Positions 43,623 through 52,888 of a stretch of DNA of 64,000 bases are shown here, one piece after another. A program made the translations under genes and the position numbers. Under the pieces are notes generated by a model that saw only the letters and a program-made list of their open reading frames with translations, had not been told where the DNA came from and did not search any database. Within the stretch, counting starts at the first letter, position 1. The number at the start of each line of letters is the position of its first letter. Source of the stretch: CAJCJE01 sp963818685 (GTDB taxonomy: Bacteria; Actinomycetota; Actinomycetes; Mycobacteriales; Pseudonocardiaceae); assembly GCA_963818685.1 (NCBI GenBank), contig CAWFTJ010000008.1:1-64000 (forward strand), read 5' to 3'.

Positions 43623-44827
43623 CCCGCCCGACCGTCCGAATCGGACCGGCCGACATCCTCCGGCTGGGACTGCTTGGGCCCCGCACCCGACGGCTACGGG
43701 CCGTACTGTCCTCCCTGGGCATCTCGATCGGGATCGCGACCATGATCGTGGTCGTCGGCATCCCGGCATCGGGTCAGCAGGCGCTCACCGACCAACTCTC
43801 CGCGCTGGGCACGAACCTGCTGCGCGCCGAAGCCACCGTCGACCAGACCACCCAGACCCTCCCGCCGGTGCCGGCCGCCGCGGCGGCGATGGTCGCCAGA
43901 ATCCCGCCCGTCCAGCAGGTCAGCGAGGTCGCCAACACCCACGCGGAGGTGCGGCGCTCGCGGGCCATCCCGCCGGAGGACAGCTCCGGGCTGACCGCCC
44001 TGGCCGCCAGGGGCGACGGACTGCTGTCCGTGATCGGGGCTCACATGGCGTCCGGCCACTACCTCGACCCGGCGAGCGAGACGTTTCCCACCGTCGTGCT
44101 CGGCGCCGTGTCCGCCACCAGACTGGGCATCACCGCGCTCGTGCCGGGGCAGGCCGCCCCGGAGATCTGGATCGGGACGCAGGCGTTCACCGTGGTCGGC
44201 GTCCTGACACCCATCCCGCTCGCACCCGAGGTCGATCGCTCCGTCCTGGTCGGCTGGGACGCGGCCCGACACTGGCTTGGCTTCGACGACCATCCGACGG
44301 TGCTGTACGTGCGGGTGCGGGAACCCCAGATCGACGCCGTGCGGTCCGTGCTCGCCGCGACCGTGTTCCCGCAGAACCCCGGCCGGATCGTGGTCAGCAG
44401 ACCGTCCGACGCGCTGGCGGCCAAGCGACTCACCGAGACCGCGTTCTCCGGGCTGTTCCTGGGCTTGGCCGGGGTCGCGCTGTTGGTGGGTGCGGTCGGC
44501 GTGGCCAACACGATGATCGTGTCGGTGCTGGAGCGCAGGCGGGAGATCGGGCTGCGCAGGGCGCTGGGCGCCACGCGGCGCCAGATCCGCGGCCAGTTCC
44601 TGGCCGAGTCGGTGCTGCTGTGCCTGCTGGGCGGTCTTGCCGGTGCCGTGGTGGGCGTGCTCGGCACCGCCGGGTACGCGGCGACCCGGAACTGGCCCGC
44701 GGTCATCCCGGCTGGGTCCGTGGTGGGCGGTGTCGGCGCGGCACTCGTGGTCGGCGTGCTCGCCGGTGTGCATCCCGCGGTGCGGGCCTCCCGCTTGCCG
44801 CCGACCGAGGCTCTCGCGACGATCTGA
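43619..44827 (+). CDS. ABC transporter permease, MacB/FtsX-like
   Basis: 402 residues. One N-terminal helix, a large extracytoplasmic domain of about 230 residues, and three C-terminal helices with the conserved VANTMIVSVLERRREIGLRR and RRQIRGQFLAESVLLC motifs of FtsX-like permeases. GTG 43619 overlaps the ATPase stop. With the adaptor and ATPase it forms a tripartite-like exporter, probably for an antibiotic or envelope lipid, under the adjacent two-component system. Confidence 0.9.
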   Translation: MTRPTVRIGPADILRLGLLGPRTRRLRAVLSSLGISIGIATMIVVVGIPASGQQALTDQLSALGTNLLRAEATVDQTTQTLPPVPAAAAAMVARIPPVQQVSEVANTHAEVRRSRAIPPEDSSGLTALAARGDGLLSVIGAHMASGHYLDPASETFPTVVLGAVSATRLGITALVPGQAAPEIWIGTQAFTVVGVLTPIPLAPEVDRSVLVGWDAARHWLGFDDHPTVLYVRVREPQIDAVRSVLAATVFPQNPGRIVVSRPSDALAAKRLTETAFSGLFLGLAGVALLVGAVGVANTMIVSVLERRREIGLRRALGATRRQIRGQFLAESVLLCLLGGLAGAVVGVLGTAGYAATRNWPAVIPAGSVVGGVGAALVVGVLAGVHPAVRASRLPPTEALATI

Positions 44828-44909
44828 CCCGTGGTGGCCGACCGCGCCGCGCGGGCGAAGGCGACTGCCGATCAGAGCCGCATTCTCATGCCAAGCCGCG
44901 CGAGTGCAC

Positions 44910-45476
44910 TCAAGCGGCCGGTCCGGGCCGCGTGGGCGGCGTCGCCCCGGTGGCGCCGGGGAACCACTCGTGCATAGTTCGCTCCACCAGGCCGGCATCC
45001 GTCGTCGGGGCCGGGCGGGTGCCAGGCGCCGGGTCCGGCCCGTGGCGCCACGGCTCGGGGACCGCGCCCTCAACGAGGATGACCACGCGGGGTAAGTACT
45101 CGTAGTTGATGCCCGGGTGGCGCTGCTCGGCCGGGCTGAAGGTATGCAGGTGGAGGGTGGCCCTGCCGTGGGTGACCCGGTGGCCGAAGGTCGGCGCGAC
45201 CGGCTCGATCTGCGCCGAGAACGATACGCAACTGCTGCCCGTCTCAGTCAGAGCGTCCGCGACCCGCCTGATGGCGGCCAGTTGCGCCTGCACGGCTGCC
45301 CGGCCTGGGTTCTGCCTGTGACGGAGTCTCGGCATGCTCCACCCATGCTGGCCGATCTCGCCCTCCAGCAATCCGCCGGGTCCAGAGTCCCAGCCGCCCT
45401 GCTTCTCCTCCTCACGCAGGTATTCAAGCAGCGGCGCCCATGCCTCGAAGTCATAGAGTCCGATGGGATGGTCCAT
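44910..45476 (-). CDS. hypothetical protein
   Basis: 188 residues starting MDHPIGLYDFEAWAPLLEYL, with a mixed charged body and a Pro/Thr-rich end. I do not recognise a family. Internal elements AAIRRVADALTETGSSCVSF and GINYEYLPRVVILVE look like a genuine alpha/beta domain, and no signal or membrane segment is seen. It is convergent with the ABC permease gene. No ribosome site stands out. Confidence 0.5.
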   Translation of the reverse strand: MDHPIGLYDFEAWAPLLEYLREEEKQGGWDSGPGGLLEGEIGQHGWSMPRLRHRQNPGRAAVQAQLAAIRRVADALTETGSSCVSFSAQIEPVAPTFGHRVTHGRATLHLHTFSPAEQRHPGINYEYLPRVVILVEGAVPEPWRHGPDPAPGTRPAPTTDAGLVERTMHEWFPGATGATPPTRPGPAA

Positions 45477-46250
45477 ACGGACAATCCAACCAGGACGGGA
45501 CGCGGCTGTGCATGCTCGCCGCCGCGTTCCTGGGCGTCACCACTCGTCGCGGGCGGTCCCCTCGATCAAAAAGTGGCGCCGTCTTCTGTTCCGGTGACCT
45601 GATGCCCTTATCCCGCAACGGAATCTGCCAAATCTGGGCGATCATGGCCCGGCCAACCCATCCTGACATCAGCCACTACCAGCGACAACGATTCCAGTGC
45701 AACACTCTGCGGCTACCGTATTAGACGCATTGCGGTCGCGGTACTACCGGCCGTAAGTAAGTAAACATTTCATGACAAAGCAGCCGCCTCGGCCACGGCC
45801 GTAACGATCCGAACAGGGCGAAAGGCCCTGGCACCGAGTCGACCGGTGAGCCATCCTGGTTCTGGGCAGAGCGTTCATCACAGATTTGGAGAGACCGAAC
45901 TGAAAACCGGAGAGCCTGCCTGACGTGTCCCACGCGCACGTGGCTCTGACCTGCCTGAGGAGACTTCGCCGCAGGCACGTTGAAGTGCCACGTTGAAGAA
46001 TGACGAATGGCGGGCACCATTGTGGCAGGCGGTGGTCCGCCATCGGAGAGATCAGCGCACAGGCCTGCGATATTCCAAAACCACCTACCTCGTGCCGAGT
46101 GATCTTCAGCCAGTTCGCCGTGATCAGATTCCTGGCGCAGGTTGCAAAATACTTTGTCGAAGCGATGAATCCATTAATGGACCAGATCAAAGGCAAAGAC
46201 TCTTGCCGCCCGTTCGACACGAGTGCATGTAGGTCACAAAGGAGTGCACA
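45477..46250. other. lower-GC intergenic region, no gene seen
   Basis: About 770 bases with clearly lower GC than the surroundings. Long frames on the minus strand lack codon-position bias and motifs, so I do not accept them. The last bases hold the AAAGGAG site of the next gene. Horizontally acquired or decayed DNA is possible. Confidence 0.45.
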
Positions 46251-46709
46251 ATGAGACCAAAACAGCTCATCCTCGGCGTGGTCCTCGCGCTGACAACGGT
46301 AGGCGTCCTGACCGCTTGCGGCGTGCAAGGTACGGCCGTTCCAGTTCTGGCGACCCCGACAGGGCCAACGACGACGACCACCACCACCACGCCAGTCACC
46401 ACCGTGGTGGTGCCGTCGCCGCAAACTGTCTATGTTCCTGCTCCGGCGCCCCACACGGTCTACGTCCAGCCGCCCAGCTATGCTTCACCCGCATCTGGCC
46501 AGTGGTATGCGCAGCCCTCGTGGATCGACGCTCAACCGTGGATCACGATCACACCGAGCCCTGGGCAGACATCCTGCCAATGGTTGTACGCCTACGGCTA
46601 CTCCTACGCGCAGGCCTTCGCCGCGTGGGCACAGAACGGCTACCCGCCCAACTGGTCAGCAACGAACGACGGATACCCGTGCCAACGCACTTATGGCATG
46701 CAGCATTGA
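46251..46709 (+). CDS. small lipoprotein, Thr/Pro/Tyr-rich
   Basis: 152 residues. The signal peptide and lipobox GVLTACG are followed by a Thr-rich run, then a Pro/Tyr-rich stretch (VYVPAPAPHTVYVQPPSYAS). A C-terminal segment SCQWLYAYGYSYAQAFAAW with NGYPPNW and a second Cys could form a small disulfide-linked domain. AAAGGAG precedes ATG 46251. The tail pattern suggests a short conserved outer-surface module; no function is known to me. Confidence 0.7.
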   Translation: MRPKQLILGVVLALTTVGVLTACGVQGTAVPVLATPTGPTTTTTTTTPVTTVVVPSPQTVYVPAPAPHTVYVQPPSYASPASGQWYAQPSWIDAQPWITITPSPGQTSCQWLYAYGYSYAQAFAAWAQNGYPPNWSATNDGYPCQRTYGMQH

Positions 46710-46856
46710 CAGGGCAGCGAGAAGCACTCTGGTTTGGTCTGCCGACTGGATAACGACGACCTGCTCACGACGTTGACTCTGTTCGGCGCACGGTCGAGGT
46801 GCGAGCGCATGCCTACCCTGACCTTCGCGACGGCTCGGACGGCTCCGCCCGAGCCG

Positions 46857-47073
46857 CCTGATCGAACGCGTCGAGGGCACCAACACCTATCTGCCGACCG
46901 CTGATGAGCAGCGTGTCGCGTTTTTCTACACCAAAGTCCACGACCGACTGCTGCGCCCGCCGCTGGCCGCGAACGCGCCACCCGCACCCGTCGAGCTATG
47001 CCAAGCCTTGCACACGATCGACCGTCACGTGCACAGCTACATCGGCCAAGCCCGGTCGGGAAACGCCGCCTGA
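46857..47073 (+). pseudogene. C-terminal fragment of an unidentified protein
   Basis: An open stretch reads IERVEGTNTYLPTADEQRVA, FFYTKVHDRLLRPPLAANA, then ELCQALHTIDRHVHSYIGQA to a TGA at 47071-47073. It has the feel of a conserved helical C-terminus following a winged helix (TADEQRVAFFYTK), seen at the ends of transposase-like proteins, but I cannot name it. No upstream body or start is present, so it is a gene relic. Confidence 0.4.
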
Positions 47074-47116
47074 AAACTCAAGATCAACCTCAGCGGTTGG
47101 AACACCGGAGCGCTAA

Positions 47117-47770
47117 TTAGCCGATGCCCGCCACGATCCGGTTCTCCCACGCCCAGGCGGCGATCTCCACCCGGTTGCGCACCCCGAGTTTGCACTGAAC
47201 GGCGGCCACGTGGCTTTTCACCGTGCTCAACGAGATGAACAGCGCGGCGGCGATCTCCGCGTTCGTGCGCCCTCGCGCGATCTCTCGGGTCACCTCGGTT
47301 TCCCGCTCCGACAACGGTTGCGCGAGGCGCCCGGCCACCGGGCCGCGGGCTGCCAGTTCCCGCAGCAGCCGCACGGTCACCGACGGCGACACCAGCGCGT
47401 CCCCGACACTGGCCGCGCGCACCGCCTCCACCAGCAGGATCGGCCCGGCGTCCTTCAGCACGAACCCGACCGCCCCGCCCTGCAGCGCCCCGTAAACGTA
47501 TTCGTCGAGGTCGAACGTTGTCACCACGATCACCCGGAGCGGATCGGCCACGCCCGACCCGGCCAAGGCCCGGGTCACCGCGATACCGTCCAGTCCCGGC
47601 ATCCGGATGTCCACCAGGCACACGTCCGGGCGCAGCCGCCGGGCCAGTTCCACCGCCGTCACCCCGTCCTCGGCCTCGGCGACCACCTCGATGTCTGGCT
47701 GGTTTTCCAGGATCAGCCGCAACCCGCCGCGCACCATCGCCTGGTCGTCGGCCAGCAGCACCCGGATCAC
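47117..47770 (-). CDS. NarL/FixJ-family response regulator
   Basis: 217 residues. The receiver domain (LLADDQAMVRGGLRLIL, phospho-acceptor in CLVDIRMPGLDG, Lys in GFVLKDAG) is followed by a LuxR-type helix-turn-helix (LSERETEVTREIARGRTNAE, then STVKSHVAAVQCKLGVRNR). Its ATG overlaps the stop of the sensor kinase gene (ATGA). It probably controls the divergent ABC transporter genes starting at 49104. Confidence 0.92.
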   Translation of the reverse strand: MIRVLLADDQAMVRGGLRLILENQPDIEVVAEAEDGVTAVELARRLRPDVCLVDIRMPGLDGIAVTRALAGSGVADPLRVIVVTTFDLDEYVYGALQGGAVGFVLKDAGPILLVEAVRAASVGDALVSPSVTVRLLRELAARGPVAGRLAQPLSERETEVTREIARGRTNAEIAAALFISLSTVKSHVAAVQCKLGVRNRVEIAAWAWENRIVAGIG

Positions 47771-48984
47771 CTGCGGTCTCCGGCGTCGGCGACGTCTAGG
47801 GGCAGGGTCGCGCGCACCGACCAGCCGGGGCCGGAGGTCGCCGGTCCGGCGTCCAGCGTGCCGCCCAGTGCCTCCACCCGTTCCCGCATGCCGACCAGGC
47901 CGTAACCGCCACGTCGGTGCCGGTTTACCCTGGCCGGCACGGCGTCGTCCGCCACGGCGACGGTCACCCCCTGCCCGTCCTGTCCCACGTGGACGGTCAC
48001 CGAGCCGGCGTGCGGGGCGTGCCGGGCCACGTTGGTCAGCGACTCGCGCACCACCCGGTACACGGTGCTGGTCAGCTCCGGTGGGCCGGCCGGTTCACCG
48101 TCGGGCAGGTCGAGCCGCACCGGAGGGCCGACCGTCGCGAACCGGTTCACCAGCTCGCGCAACCCCTCCGGGCCAGGGCTGCCCGGTGGGGCGTCCTCGG
48201 CGTCGCGCAGCAGCCCAACCACGCGGCGCATTGCGGTCAGCGCCTCCGATCCGGCGGTCTCGATCCCGGCCAGCGACTCGTCCAGCCGATCCGGCCGACT
48301 GCCGGCAACCAGCCGGGCGGCCTGCGCCTGGAGCACGATTCCGGTGACGTGGTGGGCGACCACGTCATGGAGTTCGCGGGCCAGGTCCAGCCGCTCGGCC
48401 CGGCGCACCCGCTCGACGGCCTCCCGCCGCCCCGTGTCGATCCAGCGCAGGCTCACCCCGACGGTCACCGCGGCCAGCCAGGACAGGACGTTCGACTGGG
48501 TCTCCGCAGGCAGCGCGGCGCGCGGGGCGAACCAGGCGATCAGCCAGCTGCCCAGGCTCACCACGAACCCGCCGGACGCGACCAGGACCGCCGAGCGCAC
48601 CGGGAGGGTGCGGACCCCGGAGCCGACCAGTACGGCCAGCCCCAGGGCCATCCCCGGTCCCGGCTCGCCGGGCAGATCGGCCAGTCGCGATACGAGTACC
48701 GAACCGGCCCCGACCAGCAGACCGGCAGCCACCGCCCAGGCCGTGGCGCGGTGCCGGACCAGCGCCAGCCCGCACACCACCGCGCCGGCGATCAGGCCGA
48801 ACTGCCAGTGCGGGGCGCTGGGCTGGTCGAGCCGGATCAGGTAGGTGCGGTATGCCCAGACCAGCAGCACGGCCGCGAACAGCACCGCGAGCCCGGCCTC
48901 GACGGCGGTTCGCGTCAGCCTGCCGACCCGGCCGCGGTCCCGCGGTTCACACACCGGACTCAACCGGCTCACTCCCCCGTCCAC
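47767..48984 (-). CDS. NarX-type sensor histidine kinase
   Basis: 405 residues. About five N-terminal membrane helices with little outside domain are followed by a HisKA_3 dimerisation domain with phospho-His in ARELHDVVAHHVTGIV and a C-terminal ATPase domain (VYRVVRESLTNVARHAP, GGYGLVGMRERVEALGG). Such 'intramembrane-sensing' kinases often guard against cell-envelope antibiotics and sit beside ABC transporters, as here. The exact start is uncertain; 48984 is the longest frame, and a start nearer 48925 would sit closer to the first helix. Confidence 0.88.
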   Translation of the reverse strand: MDGGVSRLSPVCEPRDRGRVGRLTRTAVEAGLAVLFAAVLLVWAYRTYLIRLDQPSAPHWQFGLIAGAVVCGLALVRHRATAWAVAAGLLVGAGSVLVSRLADLPGEPGPGMALGLAVLVGSGVRTLPVRSAVLVASGGFVVSLGSWLIAWFAPRAALPAETQSNVLSWLAAVTVGVSLRWIDTGRREAVERVRRAERLDLARELHDVVAHHVTGIVLQAQAARLVAGSRPDRLDESLAGIETAGSEALTAMRRVVGLLRDAEDAPPGSPGPEGLRELVNRFATVGPPVRLDLPDGEPAGPPELTSTVYRVVRESLTNVARHAPHAGSVTVHVGQDGQGVTVAVADDAVPARVNRHRRGGYGLVGMRERVEALGGTLDAGPATSGPGWSVRATLPLDVADAGDRR

Positions 48985-49103
48985 CCCGCAAGGCTACGAG
49001 ACGGCGCCGCCGGTTCGAACTGGCCGAAAGTACGATCTCGGTTCCCGGCCAACCGTGCTTGCGACCGATGCGCCCAGATCTCCGGTCCGCGAGATTCGGT
49101 GCC

Positions 49104-49993
49104 ATGTCAACCAACGTTCTCCAGGCCACGGGCCTGACGAAACGGTACGGCCGGCGCACCGCGCTCGACGCGGCCGACCTGACCGTCCCGGCCGGCCGCG
49201 TGATCGGCCTTGTCGGCCCGAACGGGGCGGGCAAGTCGACGCTGCTGAACCTGGCCTGCGGGCTCATCGCGCCCACCGCAGGCATGCTGCGCGTGCTCGG
49301 CGCGCCGCCCGCCGCGAACGCGGCCCACCTGGCCAAGGTCGGGTTCGTCGCGCAGGACACCCCGGTCTACGCCGGCGCTGACCGTCGCCGAGCACCTGAC
49401 GGCTGGGCGCGCGGCTCAACCCGGGCTGGGACGCCGACCTGGCCAACCGGCGGATCGCCCGGCTCGGCCTGAACGCGGACCAGAAGGCCGGTCGGCTCTC
49501 CGGTGGTCAGCGCGCCCAGCTCGCACTCACCGTCGCCGCCGCGAAACGGCCGGAACTGCTCATCCTCGACGAACCGGCTGCGGCACTGGACCCATTGGCA
49601 CGTAACGGTTTCATCCAGAACCTGGTGGAGTTCGTCGGCGAGCTGGGCGCGAGTGCGATCCTGTCCTCGCACCTGCTGGAGGACGTCGCCCGTGCCTGTG
49701 ACCACCTCGTGGTGCTGGCCGACGCACGAGTCCAGGTCGCCGGGGACGTCCGCGACCTGCTCGCCGACCACTACCGGCTGGTCGGGCCGGCGAGCGCACT
49801 GGACCGGCTGCCCACCGGTGTCCAGGTGATCCACGCCGAGCGCACCATCAGCCGCACCCGCGTGCTGGTGCGGGCCGCCGGCCAGCTACCCGGCGCGCCG
49901 TGGACCGCCGAGCGCGTCGAACTGGAGGAACTGGTCCTCGGCTACCTCAACCGCGCCGCGGGCGCGCCGGCTCCGGAGCGGGTGGCGGCATGA
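49104..49993 (+). pseudogene. ABC transporter ATPase, two frameshifts
   Basis: The N-terminal part from ATG 49104 is normal (TGLTKRYGRRTALD, Walker A GPNGAGKST, Q-loop VGFVAQDTPVYAG). Near 49375 one extra base and near 49415 a second indel shift the frame, so EHLTAG and LNPGWDADLANRRIARLGL appear in other frames. From there the last frame is intact to the stop: signature LSGGQRAQ, Walker B LLILDEPAAALD, then SSHLLEDVARACDH. Both shifts lie within about 45 bases. All catalytic motifs remain and the downstream genes overlap normally, so a sequence error is quite possible. Confidence 0.78.
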
Positions 49994-50961
49994 TCTGGCT
50001 GACCTGGCGGCAGTTCCGCGCCCAGGCCCTGGCGGCCGTCGCCGCACTGGTCGCGCTCGCGATCTGGCTGGTGGTGCTCGGTGAGTCGATTCGCGGCACC
50101 GTCAACGGCTGCACGGCCGACCACACCTGCGGCGGGCTGGCCGCCCAACTCGACCAGTCCTACGGCACACAACTTCAACTGCTCGGCGACCTGCTGCTCG
50201 TCGTGCCCGGGATCATGGGGATGTTCTGGGGCGCCCCGCTGGTCGCCCGCGAACTGGAGAACGGCACGCATCGGCTGGTATGGAACCAGAGCGTGACGCG
50301 GGGCCGGTGGTTGACGGTCAAGCTCGCGTTCGTCGGGCTCGCCGCGATGGCGTTCGCCGGCCTGTTCAGCCTGCTGCTGACCTGGGCGGCCAGTCCGTTC
50401 GACCAGACCGAGGGCGACCGGTTCGATGCGGTCGTGTTCGCCGTGCGCGACGTCGTGCCGATCGCCTACGCGGCGTTCGCGTTCACGCTGGGCACGGTGC
50501 TCGGGCTGGTGCTGCGCCGAACGATCATGGCCATGGCGGTGACCCTCGTGCTGTTCGCCGTCATCCAGGTCGTGATGCCGAGCCTGGTGCGCCCCAACCT
50601 GATCACGCCGGTCACCACGACACGACAGATGGACGCCGCCGCCTTCCGCAGCATCGACTTCCTGGGCAAAGACGCGAACATCGGCGGACTGAAGATCCCG
50701 AACTCGTGGGTGATCTCCACCAGCGACCTGCTCACCACGAACAGCCAGCGGGTCGACCTGACCACCTACAACAACTGCACCAGCGGCAATTTCGACCAGA
50801 CCGGCCAGTGCCTGGCCAAGCTGAACCTGCACGTGGTCGCGACCTACCAACCACCGGAACGCTACTGGCCGTTGCAGTGGCTGGAGTCACTGATCTTCCT
50901 GGTGCTGGCCGGCCTGCTCGCCGTCTTCGCCCGCTGGCGGGTCGCCCGACGGGTGACCTGA
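49990..50961 (+). CDS. ABC-2-like transporter permease
   Basis: 323 residues with six membrane helices (WRQFRAQALAAVAALVALAI at the N-terminus, LVARELENGTHRLVWNQSVT between helices 2 and 3) and a large outer loop with two cysteines before the last helix. The layout matches actinobacterial bacitracin/lantibiotic-type exporters partnered with the ATPase just upstream (ATGA overlap). It is probably regulated by the adjacent NarL-type system. Confidence 0.82.
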   Translation: MIWLTWRQFRAQALAAVAALVALAIWLVVLGESIRGTVNGCTADHTCGGLAAQLDQSYGTQLQLLGDLLLVVPGIMGMFWGAPLVARELENGTHRLVWNQSVTRGRWLTVKLAFVGLAAMAFAGLFSLLLTWAASPFDQTEGDRFDAVVFAVRDVVPIAYAAFAFTLGTVLGLVLRRTIMAMAVTLVLFAVIQVVMPSLVRPNLITPVTTTRQMDAAAFRSIDFLGKDANIGGLKIPNSWVISTSDLLTTNSQRVDLTTYNNCTSGNFDQTGQCLAKLNLHVVATYQPPERYWPLQWLESLIFLVLAGLLAVFARWRVARRVT

Positions 50962-50990
50962 TGCCGAAACCACCATCCGAAAGGGAGATC

Positions 50991-52529
50991 ATGCATAGGA
51001 CAGTTCGAAGTATCACGTCGGCCGCCGTACTGGTGTCCGGCCTCGCCGTCGGACTCGGTCCGACCCCGGCCGCGGCCGCAGCCGGACCGGCGGTGCCCAC
51101 CCTGGCCTGGACCGCCTGCGGCACGGGTTTCCAGTGCGCCACCGCGCGGGTTCCGTTGGACTACCGGCAGCCGAACGGACCGACGATCAGCATCGCGGTG
51201 ATGCGGCACCAGGCCACCGATCCGGCGCACCGGATCGGCACGCTGTTCGTCAACGGCGGCGGCCCCACCGAACAGCTCGCCGATTTCGACAAGGAGTACA
51301 CCGAACTCCCGGCGAACGTCATCGCCGACTATGACATCGTCGCTTTCGACCCACGCGGGTTCGGCTACTCCAGCGCGGTTCAGTGCTTCCCGACCCAGAG
51401 CGCCGAACAGTCGTTCGTGGCCCCTGCGGAGAGCTTCGGTCTTCCGTACAGCCAGGACCAGATCGCCATCTGGGAGAAGACCTGGACGGCGTTCGACGCG
51501 ACCTGTGCCAAGACCAACGCGAGCAGCGGCCTGCTCCAGCACGACAGCACCGCGGACGTGGCCAGGGACATGGACCTGTTGCGGCAGGCCGTCGGAGATC
51601 CGGTGCTGAACTATTTCGGCGTCTCCTACGGCACGCTGCTCGGCTCCATCTACGCCAACCTGTTCCCGCACAACGTTGGCAGGATGGTGCTGGACGGCAA
51701 CATCAACGCGGTCGCGCTGACCGACGAGGGCGGCAGCCTGCCCGAGTTCGTCCGGGATGGTTCCGCCCAGGCGTCCTCGCAGGTGATGAACGAGTTCCTC
51801 ACCCTGTGCGGCGAGGCGAGCACCACGCAGTGCGCGTTCTCCGCCGGTTCGCCCGCAGCCACGCGGGCGAAGTTCACCACGCTGTTCGACCGGCTCGCCG
51901 CAGGTCCGGTCACCATCCCGATCGCACCGCCGAACTGCGGTTACGGCTGCGCGATCGGCGCGATGATGCTGTCCCGCGTCGCGGCCTGGCAGGAGAGTGC
52001 GGCCAACCTGCAACAGCTGTGGCTCGCCTCGGCCGCGAGCACCAGCGCGAGCAGGCCGGCGAAGTCACAGGCGACCCTGCCCTCGTCGGTCTACATCGGA
52101 CAGGAGCAGAACCTTGCTGTGCTCTGCTCGGACGCTCCGCAACCGCGGAACGTACAGACCTACACCGACCTGGCCGGGCCGATCGAGGCCAGGTACGGCC
52201 CGCTCGGTGTGAAGTGGCTGTGGCCGAGCGAGCCGTGCGCCGACTGGCCACAGGGCACCGACGCCTACGCCGGGCCGTGGAACCGGCCCACCGCCAACAC
52301 CATCCTGCTGGTCGGCAACACCGGCGACCCGGACACCTCCTATGCCAGTTCAGTCGCCATGTCGCACTACCTCGCCAACGCCCGGCTGCTGACCGTCAAC
52401 GGCTACGGGCACACCGAGATCAGCAACCCGAGCGCCTGCGCGAACGCCGACGAGCAGAGCTACCTGCTCACCGGTGCCCTGCCGCCGGCCGGCACCGTCT
52501 GCCAGCAGGACATCAATCCGTTCCCGTGA
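50991..52529 (+). CDS. secreted alpha/beta hydrolase (tripeptidyl aminopeptidase-like)
   Basis: 512 residues with a signal peptide (about 1-32, PAAAAAG). The alpha/beta hydrolase core has nucleophile Ser in YFGVSYGTLLGSIYA, Asp in GNTGDPDTSY and His in NGYGHTEISN, with a C-terminal TAP-like domain. Relatives (SlpD, Tap) clip peptides from secreted proteins. Six cysteines suggest disulfides. GAAAGGGAG precedes ATG 50991; an in-frame ATG at 50961 would add ten residues and spoil the signal. Placed right after the ABC permease, it may process or degrade a peptide antibiotic, but that is inference. Confidence 0.85.
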   Translation: MHRTVRSITSAAVLVSGLAVGLGPTPAAAAAGPAVPTLAWTACGTGFQCATARVPLDYRQPNGPTISIAVMRHQATDPAHRIGTLFVNGGGPTEQLADFDKEYTELPANVIADYDIVAFDPRGFGYSSAVQCFPTQSAEQSFVAPAESFGLPYSQDQIAIWEKTWTAFDATCAKTNASSGLLQHDSTADVARDMDLLRQAVGDPVLNYFGVSYGTLLGSIYANLFPHNVGRMVLDGNINAVALTDEGGSLPEFVRDGSAQASSQVMNEFLTLCGEASTTQCAFSAGSPAATRAKFTTLFDRLAAGPVTIPIAPPNCGYGCAIGAMMLSRVAAWQESAANLQQLWLASAASTSASRPAKSQATLPSSVYIGQEQNLAVLCSDAPQPRNVQTYTDLAGPIEARYGPLGVKWLWPSEPCADWPQGTDAYAGPWNRPTANTILLVGNTGDPDTSYASSVAMSHYLANARLLTVNGYGHTEISNPSACANADEQSYLLTGALPPAGTVCQQDINPFP

Positions 52530-52639
52530 TCCCATCAACACCCGCGCCCACCGTCCCGCCTCTTCGGGATGGTGGGCGCATCTCGTTCGCCCTGACCAAA
52601 TGTCTGGCGTTCCGGAGTTGCTGGGGCTGAGTTCCAGCG

Positions 52640-52770
52640 AGCAAGAAATGCGTCGATCAGCTCCAACCGGTGCCGTGCACTGGCGTCCGGAGCGTAGGCG
52701 GGAATCGGATCACGCTCAGCCAGGCCCACGATCAACTCCCGCGTCGCCGCGCTGATAGCGCCCTGCTACT
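52640..52770 (-). pseudogene. IS630 transposase relic
   Basis: On the minus strand ISAATRELIVGLAERDPIPAY (in two overlapping parts) followed by APDA matches the region VSAAMRELIAARDWLCVV...AYAPDLNP of the IS630 copy at 30135-30736. It is heavily mutated and short. It lies in the gap between the peptidase gene and the MFS gene (52530-52888), which otherwise holds no gene. Confidence 0.45.
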
Positions 52771-52888
52771 CCGCTACCAGGATCGGCTGGCCGACCCCGC
52801 GCTACGGCCGGCCGGCGTCAACCCGGTTGAAGTCGTCGCCTTCTCCTACCTCCACGACACGGGTCCACGGCCCGACGAGGGGTGACCC

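Noticed and set aside
45744..46454. 236-codon minus-strand frame in the low-GC gap
   Set aside because: It overlaps the well-supported lipoprotein gene, lacks a ribosome site, and is rich in Arg, Cys and Trp with no motif.
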